From Croceimicrobium hydrocarbonivorans (GTDB taxonomy: Bacteria > Bacteroidota > Bacteroidia > Flavobacteriales > Schleiferiaceae): a DNA stretch of 64,000 nt. Numbering within the stretch: the first letter of the stretch is position 1; each line of letters opens with the position of its first letter. The translations under genes and the position numbers were made by a program. Of the stretch, positions 9,826 to 18,610 are shown one piece after another. The stretch covers positions 3,603,501 through 3,667,500 of the forward strand of contig NZ_CP060139.1 in the NCBI RefSeq assembly GCF_014524565.1, in the 5' to 3' direction. The notes under the pieces were generated by a model. That model made no database searches, had not been told where the DNA came from, and saw only the letters and a program-made list of their open reading frames with translations.

Positions 9826-12267
9826 ATGAACGGTAATCGATTGATTTACCTCTTAGTCCTATTTCTCTGTGCTGGAGGCCTAATGGCTCAAACGTCCATT
9901 TCAGGTACCATTAACTCTTACGATAAGCTCATCACCCATGGACAGGTGTCTTGCGGAGATTCTGTGGTAACGGCCGGTTTAATGAATTACAATGTGGGCG
10001 ACCTACTGATGTTTTACAATCCGGGGGATGCCAGTTTTGTTACTACCGATAATGTCGGTTTTGGGGATAGTATTAGTCTTAATCATAGTGGTAAATTCAA
10101 GTTTGCCTACGTTACTGTTGCCAATACTCCACTTATTCAAGTTGATCGTCCTTTAGGTCCTGATTTTGGCAACTGGTCCATGATTATTAAGGTGCCCGAA
10201 TTCGGTTTTGTTGAATCTACTGGAACCCTTACTGCACCAGCATACAATAATGGGACCGGCGGTGTATTTGTATTACGTGCCGAACGCTTCAAGTTTACAG
10301 CTGATATTGATATGGATGAAAAGGGCTTCAAAGGCGGTTTTTCATCCAGTAATATGGGGGTGGCCTGCGGAACCTTGGGCTATCGCTTTGCTTCTGGAAA
10401 TAATGGTGGTGCGCCCAAAGGGGAAGGGATAGGACCAATTCCCAGCTCAATGGCTAATGGCCGTGGTCATGCTATTAATGGCGGCGGTGGTGGAAATAAT
10501 CACAATGCTGGCGGCGGAGGCGGCGGCGGAGGCGGACCCGGTGGTAACGGTGGTGACGAGTGGAGTGGTTGTGCAGGTAATGTAGCCAATGGTGGCATTG
10601 GGGGCCAGGCCATGATTACTTCTCACAGTCGCTTTTTCATGGGCGGCGGCGGTGGCTCCGGTCATAATAATGTTTCAGGTTTAAGCTCCGAAGGGGGCAA
10701 TGGCGGTGGTTTGGTAATGATTATTGCCGATACCTTGGAAGCCAATGGAGGTGAAGTTTTAGCCAATGGCGGAAATGGAAAGTCTATCCTCAATCAAGGA
10801 GCTGAAGGAGCCGGTGGCGGCGGTGGCGGAGGTACCTCTGTACTTTCCTTTAAAATGGTGGTGGGGATGATTGTCTCCCGCATTGAAGGGGGAGATGGCG
10901 GAAGTATTAATGGTGGTCAAGCCGGCCCAGGTGGTGGCGGTGGTGGCGGTCATTTATGTGTTTCCGATCCGACCATAGCCAATTACAGTGCTGGCCAGGT
11001 ACAAGGTTTTCAATTTGGAGGCGACCACGGTAGTTTAAATAATGGTAGTGCTTATGGCAGTACCGATGGTACCATGGGTTCTTTTGATATTACTTTAAAT
11101 ATGCCTTTCCCTAGCCCCTTGGGTGGTGGAGGTGCTGGTGCCGGGGCTAATGTTTTAGGTAACGATACTACAATTTGTTCTGTTGATTCAATTTTACTCA
11201 GTGCGCCGGCCGGAGCGATGTCAATTTTATGGAGTACCGGCGATACAGTAGCATCCATCTATGCCTCTAATGTGGGCTGGTATTGGCTGCAATATACCCT
11301 GGGAGGCTGTTTATTTATAGATAGCATGAATCTTAAACATTTCGCTGGTGGTAGCGGAACTTTCCTCGGGCCGGATCAAACGCTTTGTCAGGGTGGAACT
11401 TTAAGCTTGTCAACTTCCATTAACGGAACCTACCTCTGGAGTACCGGCGGAACTACGAATTCCATTACGGTAAGCAGTCCAGGTTGGTATTGGTTGGATA
11501 TTACTCTCAATGGCGCTCGATGCCCGGTACGGGACTCCATTTTTATTGATGAAGATGATTTTCATACTACCGCTACCGGAGTAGATACCACCATTTGCGC
11601 GGGTGATGTATACCAAAGAATATATCCACCTCAATGGTTGGCCTTCTGGCCGGATGGAACCAGTGGTCAACAGTTTAACTTCAGTGCTTCTGGAAATTAT
11701 CTCATACGCGTTGAAAACGAAAATGGCTGTGAGCGATTTGATACCTTGGAAATTAGCACCTTCGGATTAGATTCAGTTGTGGAGGTTTTCGAAGAAGTCG
11801 ATACCATTGCCTGTGCTACGGTTGGCTATCCGGTGGATCTTAGCTTTTTAAATGGATCCGTTCTTTGGGATGATGGACGAACCAGTAAGATTCGTACCCT
11901 CTTCCAGAATCGTCGTTATATCGTTACTTATGAGGAGGGCTGCTTGTCGACCAAGGACACTTTATACCTGGAGATTATTGACTGTGATACTTGCGGATTT
12001 GCCCTACCGGATGCTTTCTCTCCTAATGGCGATGGCTTAAACGATCAATATTTGATTAAATCGGATTGTGAGTTTGAGTATTATCAGCTCTACATTATTG
12101 ACCGTTGGGGCGAGGTGGTTTTCGAATCACAGTCGGCGCTTGATACCTGGGATGGTACCTTTAAAGGTAAGGACTGCTCGCAAGGGGTGTATATCTACGA
12201 TTTACGCTATCGATTGCCCTATAAGCAGCAGAAGCGCATCCAGGGATCCCTCTTCCTTAGGCATTAA
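9826..12267 (+). CDS. Glycine-rich surface protein, type IX secretion cargo (type B sorting domain)
   Basis: Exported protein of about 813 aa. Signal peptide MNGNRLIYLLVLFLCAGGLMAQ at the chosen ATG; an in-frame TTG 21 nt upstream would add a poor extension inside the terminator area. Residues about 190-380 are very Gly/Asn-rich with runs of GGGG. Then come at least three repeats of a cell-surface motif (D-T-ICxxDS-xLSAP ... ILWSTGDT ... GWYWL), then a C-terminal gliding-motility-associated/T9SS type B sorting domain (LPDAFSPNGDGLNDQYL ... IIDRWGEVVFE ... WDGTFKG ... GVYIYDLRY). I infer export across the outer membrane by the type IX system. TAGCTTTG at 9800-9807 is a perfect -7 element but has no good -33. 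Function beyond surface location is unknown. Confidence 0.85.
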   Translation: MNGNRLIYLLVLFLCAGGLMAQTSISGTINSYDKLITHGQVSCGDSVVTAGLMNYNVGDLLMFYNPGDASFVTTDNVGFGDSISLNHSGKFKFAYVTVANTPLIQVDRPLGPDFGNWSMIIKVPEFGFVESTGTLTAPAYNNGTGGVFVLRAERFKFTADIDMDEKGFKGGFSSSNMGVACGTLGYRFASGNNGGAPKGEGIGPIPSSMANGRGHAINGGGGGNNHNAGGGGGGGGGPGGNGGDEWSGCAGNVANGGIGGQAMITSHSRFFMGGGGGSGHNNVSGLSSEGGNGGGLVMIIADTLEANGGEVLANGGNGKSILNQGAEGAGGGGGGGTSVLSFKMVVGMIVSRIEGGDGGSINGGQAGPGGGGGGGHLCVSDPTIANYSAGQVQGFQFGGDHGSLNNGSAYGSTDGTMGSFDITLNMPFPSPLGGGGAGAGANVLGNDTTICSVDSILLSAPAGAMSILWSTGDTVASIYASNVGWYWLQYTLGGCLFIDSMNLKHFAGGSGTFLGPDQTLCQGGTLSLSTSINGTYLWSTGGTTNSITVSSPGWYWLDITLNGARCPVRDSIFIDEDDFHTTATGVDTTICAGDVYQRIYPPQWLAFWPDGTSGQQFNFSASGNYLIRVENENGCERFDTLEISTFGLDSVVEVFEEVDTIACATVGYPVDLSFLNGSVLWDDGRTSKIRTLFQNRRYIVTYEEGCLSTKDTLYLEIIDCDTCGFALPDAFSPNGDGLNDQYLIKSDCEFEYYQLYIIDRWGEVVFESQSALDTWDGTFKGKDCSQGVYIYDLRYRLPYKQQKRIQGSLFLRH

Positions 12268-12313
12268 GATTCTAAATAATCTAGATTAAGCAGCGGTAAA
12301 TGCAGGCAGGCTT

Positions 12314-12342
12314 CTGGAATTAAAGCCTAAATGATAAATTTG
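12314..12342 (+). promoter_or_regulatory. Putative yebC promoter
   Basis: TAAATTTG (12335-12342) matches the -7 consensus perfectly; CTG at 12314-12316, 18 nt upstream, is a one-mismatch -33. The resulting leader is about 20 nt. Confidence 0.4.
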
Positions 12343-12370
12343 CCGCCTAATACCGAATAAACAATTTACC

Positions 12371-13081
12371 ATGGGCAGAGCCTTTGAATATCGCAGAGCA
12401 GCAAAAGAAAAGAGATGGGGTAAAATGTCGCGACTCTTTCCGCGTTTGGCCAAAGCCATTACGATGGCCGCTAAAGAGGGGGGAGAAGATCCGGATACCA
12501 ACTCTGCATTGCGTACCGCTATTGCGAATGCCAAGGCGCAAAACATGCCCAAGGACAATATCGATCGCGCCATCAAACGCGCCAGCGGTAATGATGCGGC
12601 TACCTATGTTGAAGTAAACTACGAAGGTAAAGGTCCACATGGGGTTTTGGTTTTTGTAGAATGCGCTACCGACAATACCACGCGTACTGTTGCCAATGTG
12701 AAGTCTTATTTCAATAAAACTGGTGGCCAGATTGTACCCACCGGATCTTTGGAATTCATGTTCGATCGCAAAGCCGTTTTCGAAATTGCCAAGCCTGAGG
12801 ATTTTGATGCTGAGGAATGGGAATTGGAATTAATCGACGCAGGTTTGGAAGACATCGAAGATCATGATGAATCGGTGTATATCTACGGTGATTATACCGA
12901 CTTTGGAACCTTGTCTACAGCCCTAGAAGAAAGAGGTGTAGAAGTGAAGAACGCCAGTCTTAAGCGCTATCCCACCACCGACGTTGAATTCGACGAAGAA
13001 CAAACTGCCGAAATTGAAAAGCTTTTAGATAAGCTGGACGATGATGATGATGTGCAGGCGGTGTTTACGAATATGGCTTAG
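12371..13081 (+). CDS. yebC: YebC/PmpR-family protein
   Basis: Conserved cytosolic protein, variously described as a DNA-binding regulator and as a translation factor that helps ribosomes through difficult proline-rich sequences. The N-terminus starts [20 protein letters not shown] and continues with the family pattern [15 protein letters not shown], then [14 protein letters not shown] (about 56-70), EGKGPHGV and [13 protein letters not shown]. The full 236-aa length covers all three domains. The C-terminal tail is strongly acidic ([17 protein letters not shown]). It stands alone; the next gene is convergent beyond a repeat cluster. Confidence 0.95.
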   Translation: MGRAFEYRRAAKEKRWGKMSRLFPRLAKAITMAAKEGGEDPDTNSALRTAIANAKAQNMPKDNIDRAIKRASGNDAATYVEVNYEGKGPHGVLVFVECATDNTTRTVANVKSYFNKTGGQIVPTGSLEFMFDRKAVFEIAKPEDFDAEEWELELIDAGLEDIEDHDESVYIYGDYTDFGTLSTALEERGVEVKNASLKRYPTTDVEFDEEQTAEIEKLLDKLDDDDDVQAVFTNMA

Positions 13082-13090
13082 GGGAGACAT

Positions 13091-13322
13091 TAGATTTTAG
13101 ACAATAGAAATTAGAGGGATCTTTCACAAGGAATAGTGTGGGGTGTTTTTAACCGCGAAGAAGCAAAGGGCGCAAAGTTTCGCGAAGCTTCTAAGTCTAA
13201 GTCCCTGCCTGCCGGTAGGCGCGGAGTGCAGCGGGCGGTGAGAGAGTAGTTGGTAGTTGGTTAAGACGATAGATATTAGACTATAGACAATAGTATTTAG
13301 AGGGATCTCTCACAAGGAATAG
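13091..13322. repeat. Direct repeat pair of about 46-52 bp
   Basis: Copy one 13091-13136, copy two 13271-13322. Both end TTAGAGGGATCT(T/C)TCACAAGGAATAG (given here as two blocks: TTAGAGGGATCT and CACAAGGAATAG) after an A/T-rich TAGACAATAG segment. They lie just before repeat units 1 and 2 of the palindromic family, so one composite unit seems to have been duplicated. Confidence 0.7.
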
Positions 13323-13522
13323 CGTTAGTTCTATTTAACCGCAAAGTTGCGAAGAGCGCTAAGTTTCGCAAAGCTTCTCCATACTCCTCCGCGTCCTTTG
13401 TTCCTGCCTGCCGGTAGGTAGGTGCGTCCTCTGTTTCTTGAACGCAGCTGGCGGTGGCAACACACAATTGCCTCTGTGCTCCTCTGCGTCCTCTGTTTCT
13501 CTAGCGAAGCGGGCGGTGAAAC
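13147..13522. repeat. Cluster of three palindromic intergenic repeat units
   Basis: Units at 13147-13241, 13334-13457 and (right half only) 13471-13522. Left ends read TTTAACCGC plus AAG/GCAAAG-type purine repeats; right ends read CTCTGCGTCCTCTG...AGCGAAGCGGGCGGTGAA. The right end is roughly the reverse complement of the left (AACCGC against GCGGT), so a full unit is an imperfect palindrome. A smaller palindrome, CCTGCCTGCCGGTAGG, is nested in units 1 and 2. The cluster fills the gap between convergent yebC and the NTF2-like gene. Short reading frames inside are not believed. Related units occur near 47.9, 49.3-49.8 and 51.6 kb. Confidence 0.8.
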
Positions 13523-13525
13523 AAC

Positions 13526-14059
13526 CTACTCTTCCCCCTGATGATCAAAGCTTAAAACCCTTTTTAACTTCCACTCTCCATTTTCCAAGATCCAGAGGTG
13601 AGTGAAGCGAGCGGTGCTGCTTTTATGGGCCGAGCGGTTTTTCTTCTGTTGGAAAAAGCTATGCCTACCTCTTTGGATAATACCATAGAGTTCTTGGCCA
13701 TTGTTCCGATACAGCGGAAAGATCTCCGTCGATTTACGATCCAGTTCTCGCCAGGTTCTAAAGCCTATACCCCGCAAATTTTGAATGGACTGTACAAAGG
13801 CTGCTTTGGAATCGGTAATGCCATGCTCATCATGGTAAAACTCAAAATCATTGGCCAGAAGTACCGCTACCTGCTGGGTATCGATATGATTGAAACCCAC
13901 CTTAAAAAGTAGGCTGTCCTTTTCGAGGATTATAGAACTCAGGCTGTCAAGCTGGAATTCTGTACTTCGGGACTCTCGGCTTGAATTGGAAGCCGGATCA
14001 CTGGTATTGCAAGCTGAAAGTAGAAATAGGCCTAAGAGAGTAGAATAGAGCGTTTTCAT
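13526..14059 (-). CDS. Lipoprotein with NTF2/DUF4440-like fold
   Basis: 177 aa. The signal sequence MKTLYSTLLGLFLLSACN has a lipobox with Cys17, so an outer- or inner-membrane lipoprotein is expected. Residues about 40-172 follow the NTF2-like/DUF4440 (SnoaL-type) pattern: an initial helix, VLLANDFEFYHDEHGITDSKAAF, a middle strand region, and a final WILENGEWKLKRVLSFDHQ. Such small cone-shaped domains bind ligands or serve as immunity proteins; the ligand here is unknown. A palindromic repeat ends 3 bp from its stop codon. First transcribed of nothing: the gene upstream (14078-14557) is 18 bp away in the same direction, so it is probably the last gene of that run. Confidence 0.7.
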   Translation of the reverse strand: MKTLYSTLLGLFLLSACNTSDPASNSSRESRSTEFQLDSLSSIILEKDSLLFKVGFNHIDTQQVAVLLANDFEFYHDEHGITDSKAAFVQSIQNLRGIGFRTWRELDRKSTEIFPLYRNNGQELYGIIQRGRHSFFQQKKNRSAHKSSTARFTHLWILENGEWKLKRVLSFDHQGEE

Positions 14060-14077
14060 AAATAAAGTACAGACCTG

Positions 14078-14557
14078 TTATTTCTTTAAGGCCTTCAAGT
14101 CCATAATTTTCTGGTTTAACATAGACCAAGGTTTACTAAGAAAGAGAAAGTCTTGCTCGGAGCTACCATTTTCTTCTTTAAAATGAATTGTTAGTTTTTC
14201 ACGCTTCTTGAATGCCATGCTGATATCTTGGTAATCTGCAGTTTTAAGGACCCAGCTATGTTTTCCAAAAAGAAAGGAATAATAGTGAAAGCTTATTTCT
14301 TCCTCATCAATACTAAGGTCAATCAGTAACCAATTATAAAACAAACCTTTAACCAGTGGCTCTATCAGTATCCATAAAATAGGTACGACCCATATGGCAT
14401 TAGGCCATTTATCGGAGATTAGGGCAATGGCGACAACAGCTAGGAATAAGGCCATTCGCAGATAAAGGTCTCTGCGAAATTCTTTGATTAATTCCAGAGA
14501 ATCCGGATCTACAACGGAATCTTCTTTTAAAGCCGTATTAGTCTGGGAAAAACTCAT
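14078..14557 (-). CDS. Two-pass membrane protein, unknown
   Basis: 159 aa, unrecognised. Two hydrophobic helices lie at about residues 34-51 and 53-76, separated by a short WPNA turn. A C-terminal soluble part of about 80 residues reads as beta strands ending in a helix (KLTIHFKEENG ... MLNQKIMDLKALKK), similar in outline to PH-like domains of small bacterial membrane proteins; this is only an impression. The start overlaps the end of the crystallin-J1-like gene by 20 bp, so the two are translationally coupled. Confidence 0.6.
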   Translation of the reverse strand: MSFSQTNTALKEDSVVDPDSLELIKEFRRDLYLRMALFLAVVAIALISDKWPNAIWVVPILWILIEPLVKGLFYNWLLIDLSIDEEEISFHYYSFLFGKHSWVLKTADYQDISMAFKKREKLTIHFKEENGSSEQDFLFLSKPWSMLNQKIMDLKALKK

Positions 14558-14888
14558 GAATCACCTTTATCTGACCAACAATATTTTGATTGAATTCCTC
14601 TAAATTCTCAGCGGGAACCCAAAGTTCATCATGGATAAAGCCCCCAACATTTTGGACTTCAAATTGGGCTAAATAGTTTGCTTTAACATCAAATTGGGTA
14701 ACATATCCGGAGCCACTCGCTTTAACATTCCAATCTTTTGCTATCTGACAGGCATATTCCTCATTTAAAACCGGATAAAAAATAGGTTGTTCCGGTAAGC
14801 GTGGCGGAAAGGCTTTCCATCCACTTTCTTTAATCAGTTTTAACTCTTTAGGGCCCACAGGTCTGTAGAGAGTTTTGGTGTCTGTCAT
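14538..14888 (-). CDS. ADP-ribosylation/crystallin J1-like small protein
   Basis: 116-aa cytosolic protein of a widely conserved but uncharacterised family that databases label 'ADP-ribosylation/crystallin J1'. The N-terminal block LYRPVGPKELKLIKESGWKA is followed by FPPRLPEQPIFYPVLNEEYA (about 28-47), the SGYVTQFDVKANYL segment, and a C-terminal WVPAENLEEFNQNIVG-I-V-HEFF, which is close to a complete family match. It is too short to be a real ADP-ribosylglycohydrolase. Members often lie beside immunity-type genes, as here. No function can be given with confidence. Confidence 0.75.
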   Translation of the reverse strand: MTDTKTLYRPVGPKELKLIKESGWKAFPPRLPEQPIFYPVLNEEYACQIAKDWNVKASGSGYVTQFDVKANYLAQFEVQNVGGFIHDELWVPAENLEEFNQNIVGQIKVIHEFFPD

Positions 14889-14928
14889 GTTTAAAATAAT
14901 AAGGGCCTTAATTTAATAAGATCAAGGA

Positions 14929-15330
14929 TTAATTCAGCCATTGATAGCCGGGTATGCAAATTTGTTGATCCCGAAATTCAAAAAAGACTCCTATCGATTC
15001 GAGTTCAGTGATTAAATCTGAATCCTTTGCAAATAAGACTTCCTCAATTTCTAGAAATTCGGTGAAATCGCCACTGTCATCAATAAGGAGGGCGCTGCTT
15101 TCCAGTTCTCTAATGAAGCTACAAGCTTTTAAATCAGAACCATTGATTCTTTTCAGTTGAAAGGGTACTTCTCTAAAAGCTAGAATTTCGAATAGGGCAT
15201 GCCACTTCACATTATTCATTAAGCTAGACTTGGATTTTTGATGGATTAAGTCTTTAGCTTGCTTAATGCGAGCGGCGCGTTTTTCAATATTCAGCTTTGT
15301 TTTAAGCTTGGCAGATTTTGAGGTGCTCAT
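14929..15330 (-). CDS. Small soluble protein, possibly DUF6678
   Basis: 133 aa. A basic N-terminal helix (KLKTKLNIEKRAARIKQAK) precedes SLMNNVKWHALFEIL (about 36-50), which resembles the NNTKW signature of DUF6678 proteins; the rest alternates short strands and helices and ends with the aromatic GYQWLN. No signal peptide or membrane segment. The assignment rests on one motif. It lies between the crystallin-J1-like gene and a duplication remnant, in a run of small genes all on the minus strand. Confidence 0.5.
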   Translation of the reverse strand: MSTSKSAKLKTKLNIEKRAARIKQAKDLIHQKSKSSLMNNVKWHALFEILAFREVPFQLKRINGSDLKACSFIRELESSALLIDDSGDFTEFLEIEEVLFAKDSDLITELESIGVFFEFRDQQICIPGYQWLN

Positions 15331-15380
15331 AATTAATTTGAGTTTGTTCTTTACCGATCGTTCTCTAAATCCCGCTTAAC

Positions 15381-15485
15381 ATAATTGTACAAGGATTATG
15401 AATCATGGTTTTATTTACAATATTGATTAAGAACAGATGGCGCATCAGGATCTCCTAATTCTTGGGTTTGCATTTCAATTTTCAT
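15381..15485 (-). pseudogene. Remnant of a duplicated lipoprotein tail plus DUF4272 gene start
   Basis: An 85-bp block (15387-15471) repeats 16719-16804 with few changes. On the minus strand it encodes 24 codons ending MQTQELGDPDAPSVLNQYCK-stop, matching the C-terminus of the lipoprotein at 16744-16992, then 'MIHNPCTI', matching the DUF4272 start 'MHNPCTL', after which the frame breaks down. This is what is left of a second lipoprotein-DUF4272 gene pair. It also shows which start the DUF4272 gene uses. Confidence 0.75.
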
Positions 15486-15503
15486 TATTTCTGACGCAAA
15501 TTT

Positions 15504-16736
15504 TTAGGTAGGGCAGCTAACATCATCCCAATCTTCATCCATAAACTGAATTAACCAATTCAGAGTATAGATTCTTTCATACACTACTCCGGAATTCAAT
15601 GCCGCTACTTCTTCTCCATTTAAATGAGCATTAACACAAGCCCAATGATAGCGGTAGTACAGATCATTTTGATCCAGAATTTCCTTTTTAGAACGTAGTG
15701 CATGCTTTTTTTGAATGAATTCCTTTGGATCTTTTTCAAAGATGAAGGGATAGCTTTGCGGCTCAATTTGGTTTAAATCGACGAGGGTATCGGCGGGACC
15801 TAAATCATCAACAATACCTAAGGCCCAACAAAGGGTCCAAATGGCCTCACATTTCCAGGTCATTTGAGTTTTAAGACTCTCTGTAGGATTGTATAAAAAT
15901 GCATTTTCATTGTCCGTTACAAAGGCTTCTAGCTTATATTTCGCGATCTCCTGAAGGGCTTCTTTGTTGTTAATGTTTCCAAAAGCAACGTAATTGAGTA
16001 AAGCTAAAATAACCGTTCGTGCGGCGATTTCTTTCTCATCTCTGACTTGTACTAATTCCTCCGATTCTACATAGGGTAAATGATTAATGTAGGGGATACT
16101 GGCCCTGCTAAGCAATTCGATACTCTCTTTCTTACGCCTAATTTGGTCTGGGTATACATCTTCATTAGGAACTGCTTGTTCTTTATCATCATCTTCCTTG
16201 AGTAATGAATCATCCGGATAGATTTCAGAATGGCCTTCGCTATTTAGATGAAGTTCGAAATCCGGATTCAGTAATTGAGGAATATTACCGCGCCCCGTAA
16301 ATTCATTACTCTGACTAAATATTAGGGCTAGCTTTTCTTTGGGTAGATCATCTAATAGAGCCTTTAATTTGGAGGATTTTGAATCTGAGCATAAAACAGC
16401 TATTTCGTAAAAAACCGAGTCAATTTTATCCAAAAGGCTCTTTTTAGCTTCTTTAGATTTAGCGGAAATGCCCAATATATAACCGTAAAGACCCTTTAGG
16501 TTTTTGGCCATGGCTGAGGTGTCTGCCTTTAGATCCTCCTGAGGATTTCGGTTTCTAAGAGAAAATTGAACCTGCGTTTTTCTTTTTAAGAAGCCACCTT
16601 TCTCGGTAAAGGAAATGGCTTTGCCTTCCGATAGGGCTTTTATTTCTATCTCAGGATCCCGAAAATGTTTAGCAATTAGATTAAGAAGATCCTTTTCTAA
16701 ATCTTGATTAGCATAAAGTGTACAAGGATTATGCAT
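15504..16736 (-). CDS. DUF4272 domain protein
   Basis: 410 aa from the chosen start. The C-terminal half is DUF4272: RRKKESIELLSRASIPYINHLP (about 200-221, given as RRKKESIELL and SIPYINHLP), DEKEIAARTVILALL, WKCEAIWTLCWALG, RSKKEILDQNDLYYRYHWAC, and GVVYERIYTLNWL ending WDDV. The N-terminal half is unassigned and charged. A longer reading with 14 extra residues would overlap the upstream lipoprotein gene; the chosen ATG begins 7 bp after that gene's stop and is the one preserved in the duplicated remnant. DUF4272 proteins are frequent in immunity loci of polymorphic toxins; activity unknown. Confidence 0.83.
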   Translation of the reverse strand: MHNPCTLYANQDLEKDLLNLIAKHFRDPEIEIKALSEGKAISFTEKGGFLKRKTQVQFSLRNRNPQEDLKADTSAMAKNLKGLYGYILGISAKSKEAKKSLLDKIDSVFYEIAVLCSDSKSSKLKALLDDLPKEKLALIFSQSNEFTGRGNIPQLLNPDFELHLNSEGHSEIYPDDSLLKEDDDKEQAVPNEDVYPDQIRRKKESIELLSRASIPYINHLPYVESEELVQVRDEKEIAARTVILALLNYVAFGNINNKEALQEIAKYKLEAFVTDNENAFLYNPTESLKTQMTWKCEAIWTLCWALGIVDDLGPADTLVDLNQIEPQSYPFIFEKDPKEFIQKKHALRSKKEILDQNDLYYRYHWACVNAHLNGEEVAALNSGVVYERIYTLNWLIQFMDEDWDDVSCPT

Positions 16737-16743
16737 GATGGTT

Positions 16744-16992
16744 TTATTTACAATATTGTTTAAGAACAGTTGGCGCATTAGGATCGCCTAATTCTTGGGT
16801 TTGCAGCAAATCGGCGCATCCTTCTTCCAAATAGCCTAAATCATGACGCGCATATAATAACTGGACTATCGCTTCTTCAAATTTTTCTTCTTCTTCGAGG
16901 ATCTCGGCTTCGGCATTGTACTCTGCGGAAGTCTTTAAATCACAGGATTGCAGACAGATTAAAAGCAGCAGAGAATAGATCCTGAAATTCAT
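16744..16992 (-). CDS. Small lipoprotein with one TPR-like hairpin
   Basis: 82 aa from the start chosen at the signal peptide MNFRIYSLLLLICLQSC (lipobox Cys17); a longer frame adds 20 residues without a reason. After the signal, AEYNAEAEILEEEEKFEEAI and LLYARHDLGYLEEGC look like a pair of TPR-type helices. The C-terminus (TQELGDPNAPTVLKQYCK) is preserved in the downstream remnant. Coupled to the DUF4272 gene, whose ATG follows after 7 bp; a partner role is inferred. Confidence 0.65.
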   Translation of the reverse strand: MNFRIYSLLLLICLQSCDLKTSAEYNAEAEILEEEEKFEEAIVQLLYARHDLGYLEEGCADLLQTQELGDPNAPTVLKQYCK

Positions 16993-17042
16993 TGTACTTT
17001 GAATATTCGATAAATTGTTAATAAAGGTGCTTAAAAGGGATT

Positions 17043-17588
17043 CTAATCCCAATTAGTTTCTTCCCACTGTTTTGTATTACTGCTATAGCGCTTTTCAATC
17101 CATGAACTTGACCAGTAATTCAAATAATAGTATTGATTTACAGTGTCTATATATACTGAGTTTGAGTCATAGCTAAAGTTTATCAGATCCTTTTCCTCCT
17201 TACAATAGAGTAAACCTGTTAAGTCTGAGGTGCTTGTAGGTAATCGCCCTTCCTTTTTTTGGAAGGCCTCAATGCGTTCTATCCATTTATGGGCTTGCCA
17301 TTTCTTCTGTAAGTCAGAACTCTTATATCTGGTAAAAAAGAAAGTTGGGATAATAATGCTTAGTATAATTAATTGTATAAAAACAGCTATAATCTTAAGA
17401 AATATATTATTCTTTGATTTTAAGCCACTCAGAATTAAATCAATAAAAAGTCCAATTATTCCTAAGATAAAGGCATAAAGTCCAATGATAACTGCATAAG
17501 GGTAGCTAGGATTGCTGAAAAGCCAGTAAAGAAATGAAATCCCACTACATATCAGTAGGAGATTATAAAGGGATTTAAGTTGGGGCAT
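17043..17588 (-). CDS. Three-pass membrane protein, unknown
   Basis: 181 aa, unrecognised. Hydrophobic segments at about residues 5-24, 31-54 and 63-86, then a soluble tail of about 90 residues with WIERIEAFQKKEGRLPTSTSDL and a Tyr-rich end (QYYYLNYWSSSW). The tail pattern 'I-AFQKKEGRLPTS--DL' is reminiscent of type II pseudopilin-like C-terminal domains seen in some small Bacteroidota membrane proteins; weak. It precedes the lipoprotein-DUF4272 pair on the same strand. Confidence 0.6.
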   Translation of the reverse strand: MPQLKSLYNLLLICSGISFLYWLFSNPSYPYAVIIGLYAFILGIIGLFIDLILSGLKSKNNIFLKIIAVFIQLIILSIIIPTFFFTRYKSSDLQKKWQAHKWIERIEAFQKKEGRLPTSTSDLTGLLYCKEEKDLINFSYDSNSVYIDTVNQYYYLNYWSSSWIEKRYSSNTKQWEETNWD

Positions 17589-17623
17589 GGTTCTGTTTTA
17601 CGAAGGATTAATAAGCAATACTA

Positions 17624-18421
17624 CTATTCTGTGCTTTTCACTTTGTTTTTAAGATCGGTTTTCAAATTCTTTAATCTTTTTAGCTCTTTTTGCTTCAGTT
17701 CAATAAGGTATTGAATTCTATCTTCCTCTTTTAAATGAGATGTTTCCTGAAACTCTAAGAACTCCTCGGCCTCGGATGAATGCAATTTTTGCTCCTCTTT
17801 AAGGAGAAGAAAAAAGGTGTAGATTTTCATTTGAGAATTGTAAGAATAATAAGGGTCCTCTGAATTAAAGATTCTTATCGGCTCGCTAATATTTTTCAGT
17901 TGATCGCCTTGTTTTAGTTGCAGCCAAAATCCAGGACAATCAGCACATTTTCTAGTTATAATTAATTGAGAAAAGGCATGTGCCTCTTTAGGGCTAAGGC
18001 CTTTCTTCAGCAAACGCTTATATTCTAGGCTATCTAATTCGTAATCCAATTGATTGGTGCGAAGGTCTGTATTAAAAAGAGCGGAGTCATTGAGCAGAAA
18101 ATAGCTTGGGGCTGATCCGGTATAAGCTATTGGTCCATAACATAGATAGGGACTGATGAAATAGTAAAAATAGTGGCCATCCAGACTATAAATATGACAG
18201 CTGGAATTCCAAAATAAATCGGGGAGGCTACTTAGAGTATCTCTTCGACCTAACCAATAACTTGAGAAATGATAGGAGATGCGCAGATCCGAATTTTGGT
18301 CGATTTTTTCTTTTATACTGTCATTATATCTCTTGTAGTCAATGCTTTTGAAATAAGTTTTCTGGCCATCAGCCTCAAAGGCTAAAGCTAAAAGCAGTAA
18401 AAGGTAAAGGCGAAAAATCAT
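17624..18421 (-). CDS. Secreted or periplasmic protein, unknown
   Basis: 265 aa. Signal peptide MIFRLYLLLLLALAFEADGQ with likely cleavage after Gly-Gln region (no lipobox Cys). The middle is Tyr- and Ser-rich with two short Cys pairs (SSCHIY, RKCADCPGFW). The last 50 residues are highly charged and helical (LKEEDRIQYLIELKQKEL...), a likely coiled coil. No family recognised. It is the first gene of the minus-strand run that goes down to 13.5 kb and faces away from the gene at 18611. Confidence 0.6.
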   Translation of the reverse strand: MIFRLYLLLLLALAFEADGQKTYFKSIDYKRYNDSIKEKIDQNSDLRISYHFSSYWLGRRDTLSSLPDLFWNSSCHIYSLDGHYFYYFISPYLCYGPIAYTGSAPSYFLLNDSALFNTDLRTNQLDYELDSLEYKRLLKKGLSPKEAHAFSQLIITRKCADCPGFWLQLKQGDQLKNISEPIRIFNSEDPYYSYNSQMKIYTFFLLLKEEQKLHSSEAEEFLEFQETSHLKEEDRIQYLIELKQKELKRLKNLKTDLKNKVKSTE

Positions 18422-18610
18422 GGGATTTTGGTCTTGGCGGTTTCAAGCTTTAAGAACGGGATTTATATAAGAAAAGCCAAATAGCAGCCCAAGGCGAAAA
18501 TGCCTAAATTCACTGTTCTGGATGGATGAGATCTTGATGTAAATTGTCAATAAAGGATTGAGTGGAAAGCTGCTTTAATCCTCTTCAGGAAACCTAAAGA
18601 ATAGAGTATC

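Noticed and set aside
13147-13522. CRISPR-like array
   Set aside because: Units differ in length, spacing is irregular, halves are inverted, and no cas gene is near.
16737-16778. 14-residue extension of the DUF4272 protein
   Set aside because: It overlaps the lipoprotein gene; the duplicated remnant preserves the later ATG context instead.
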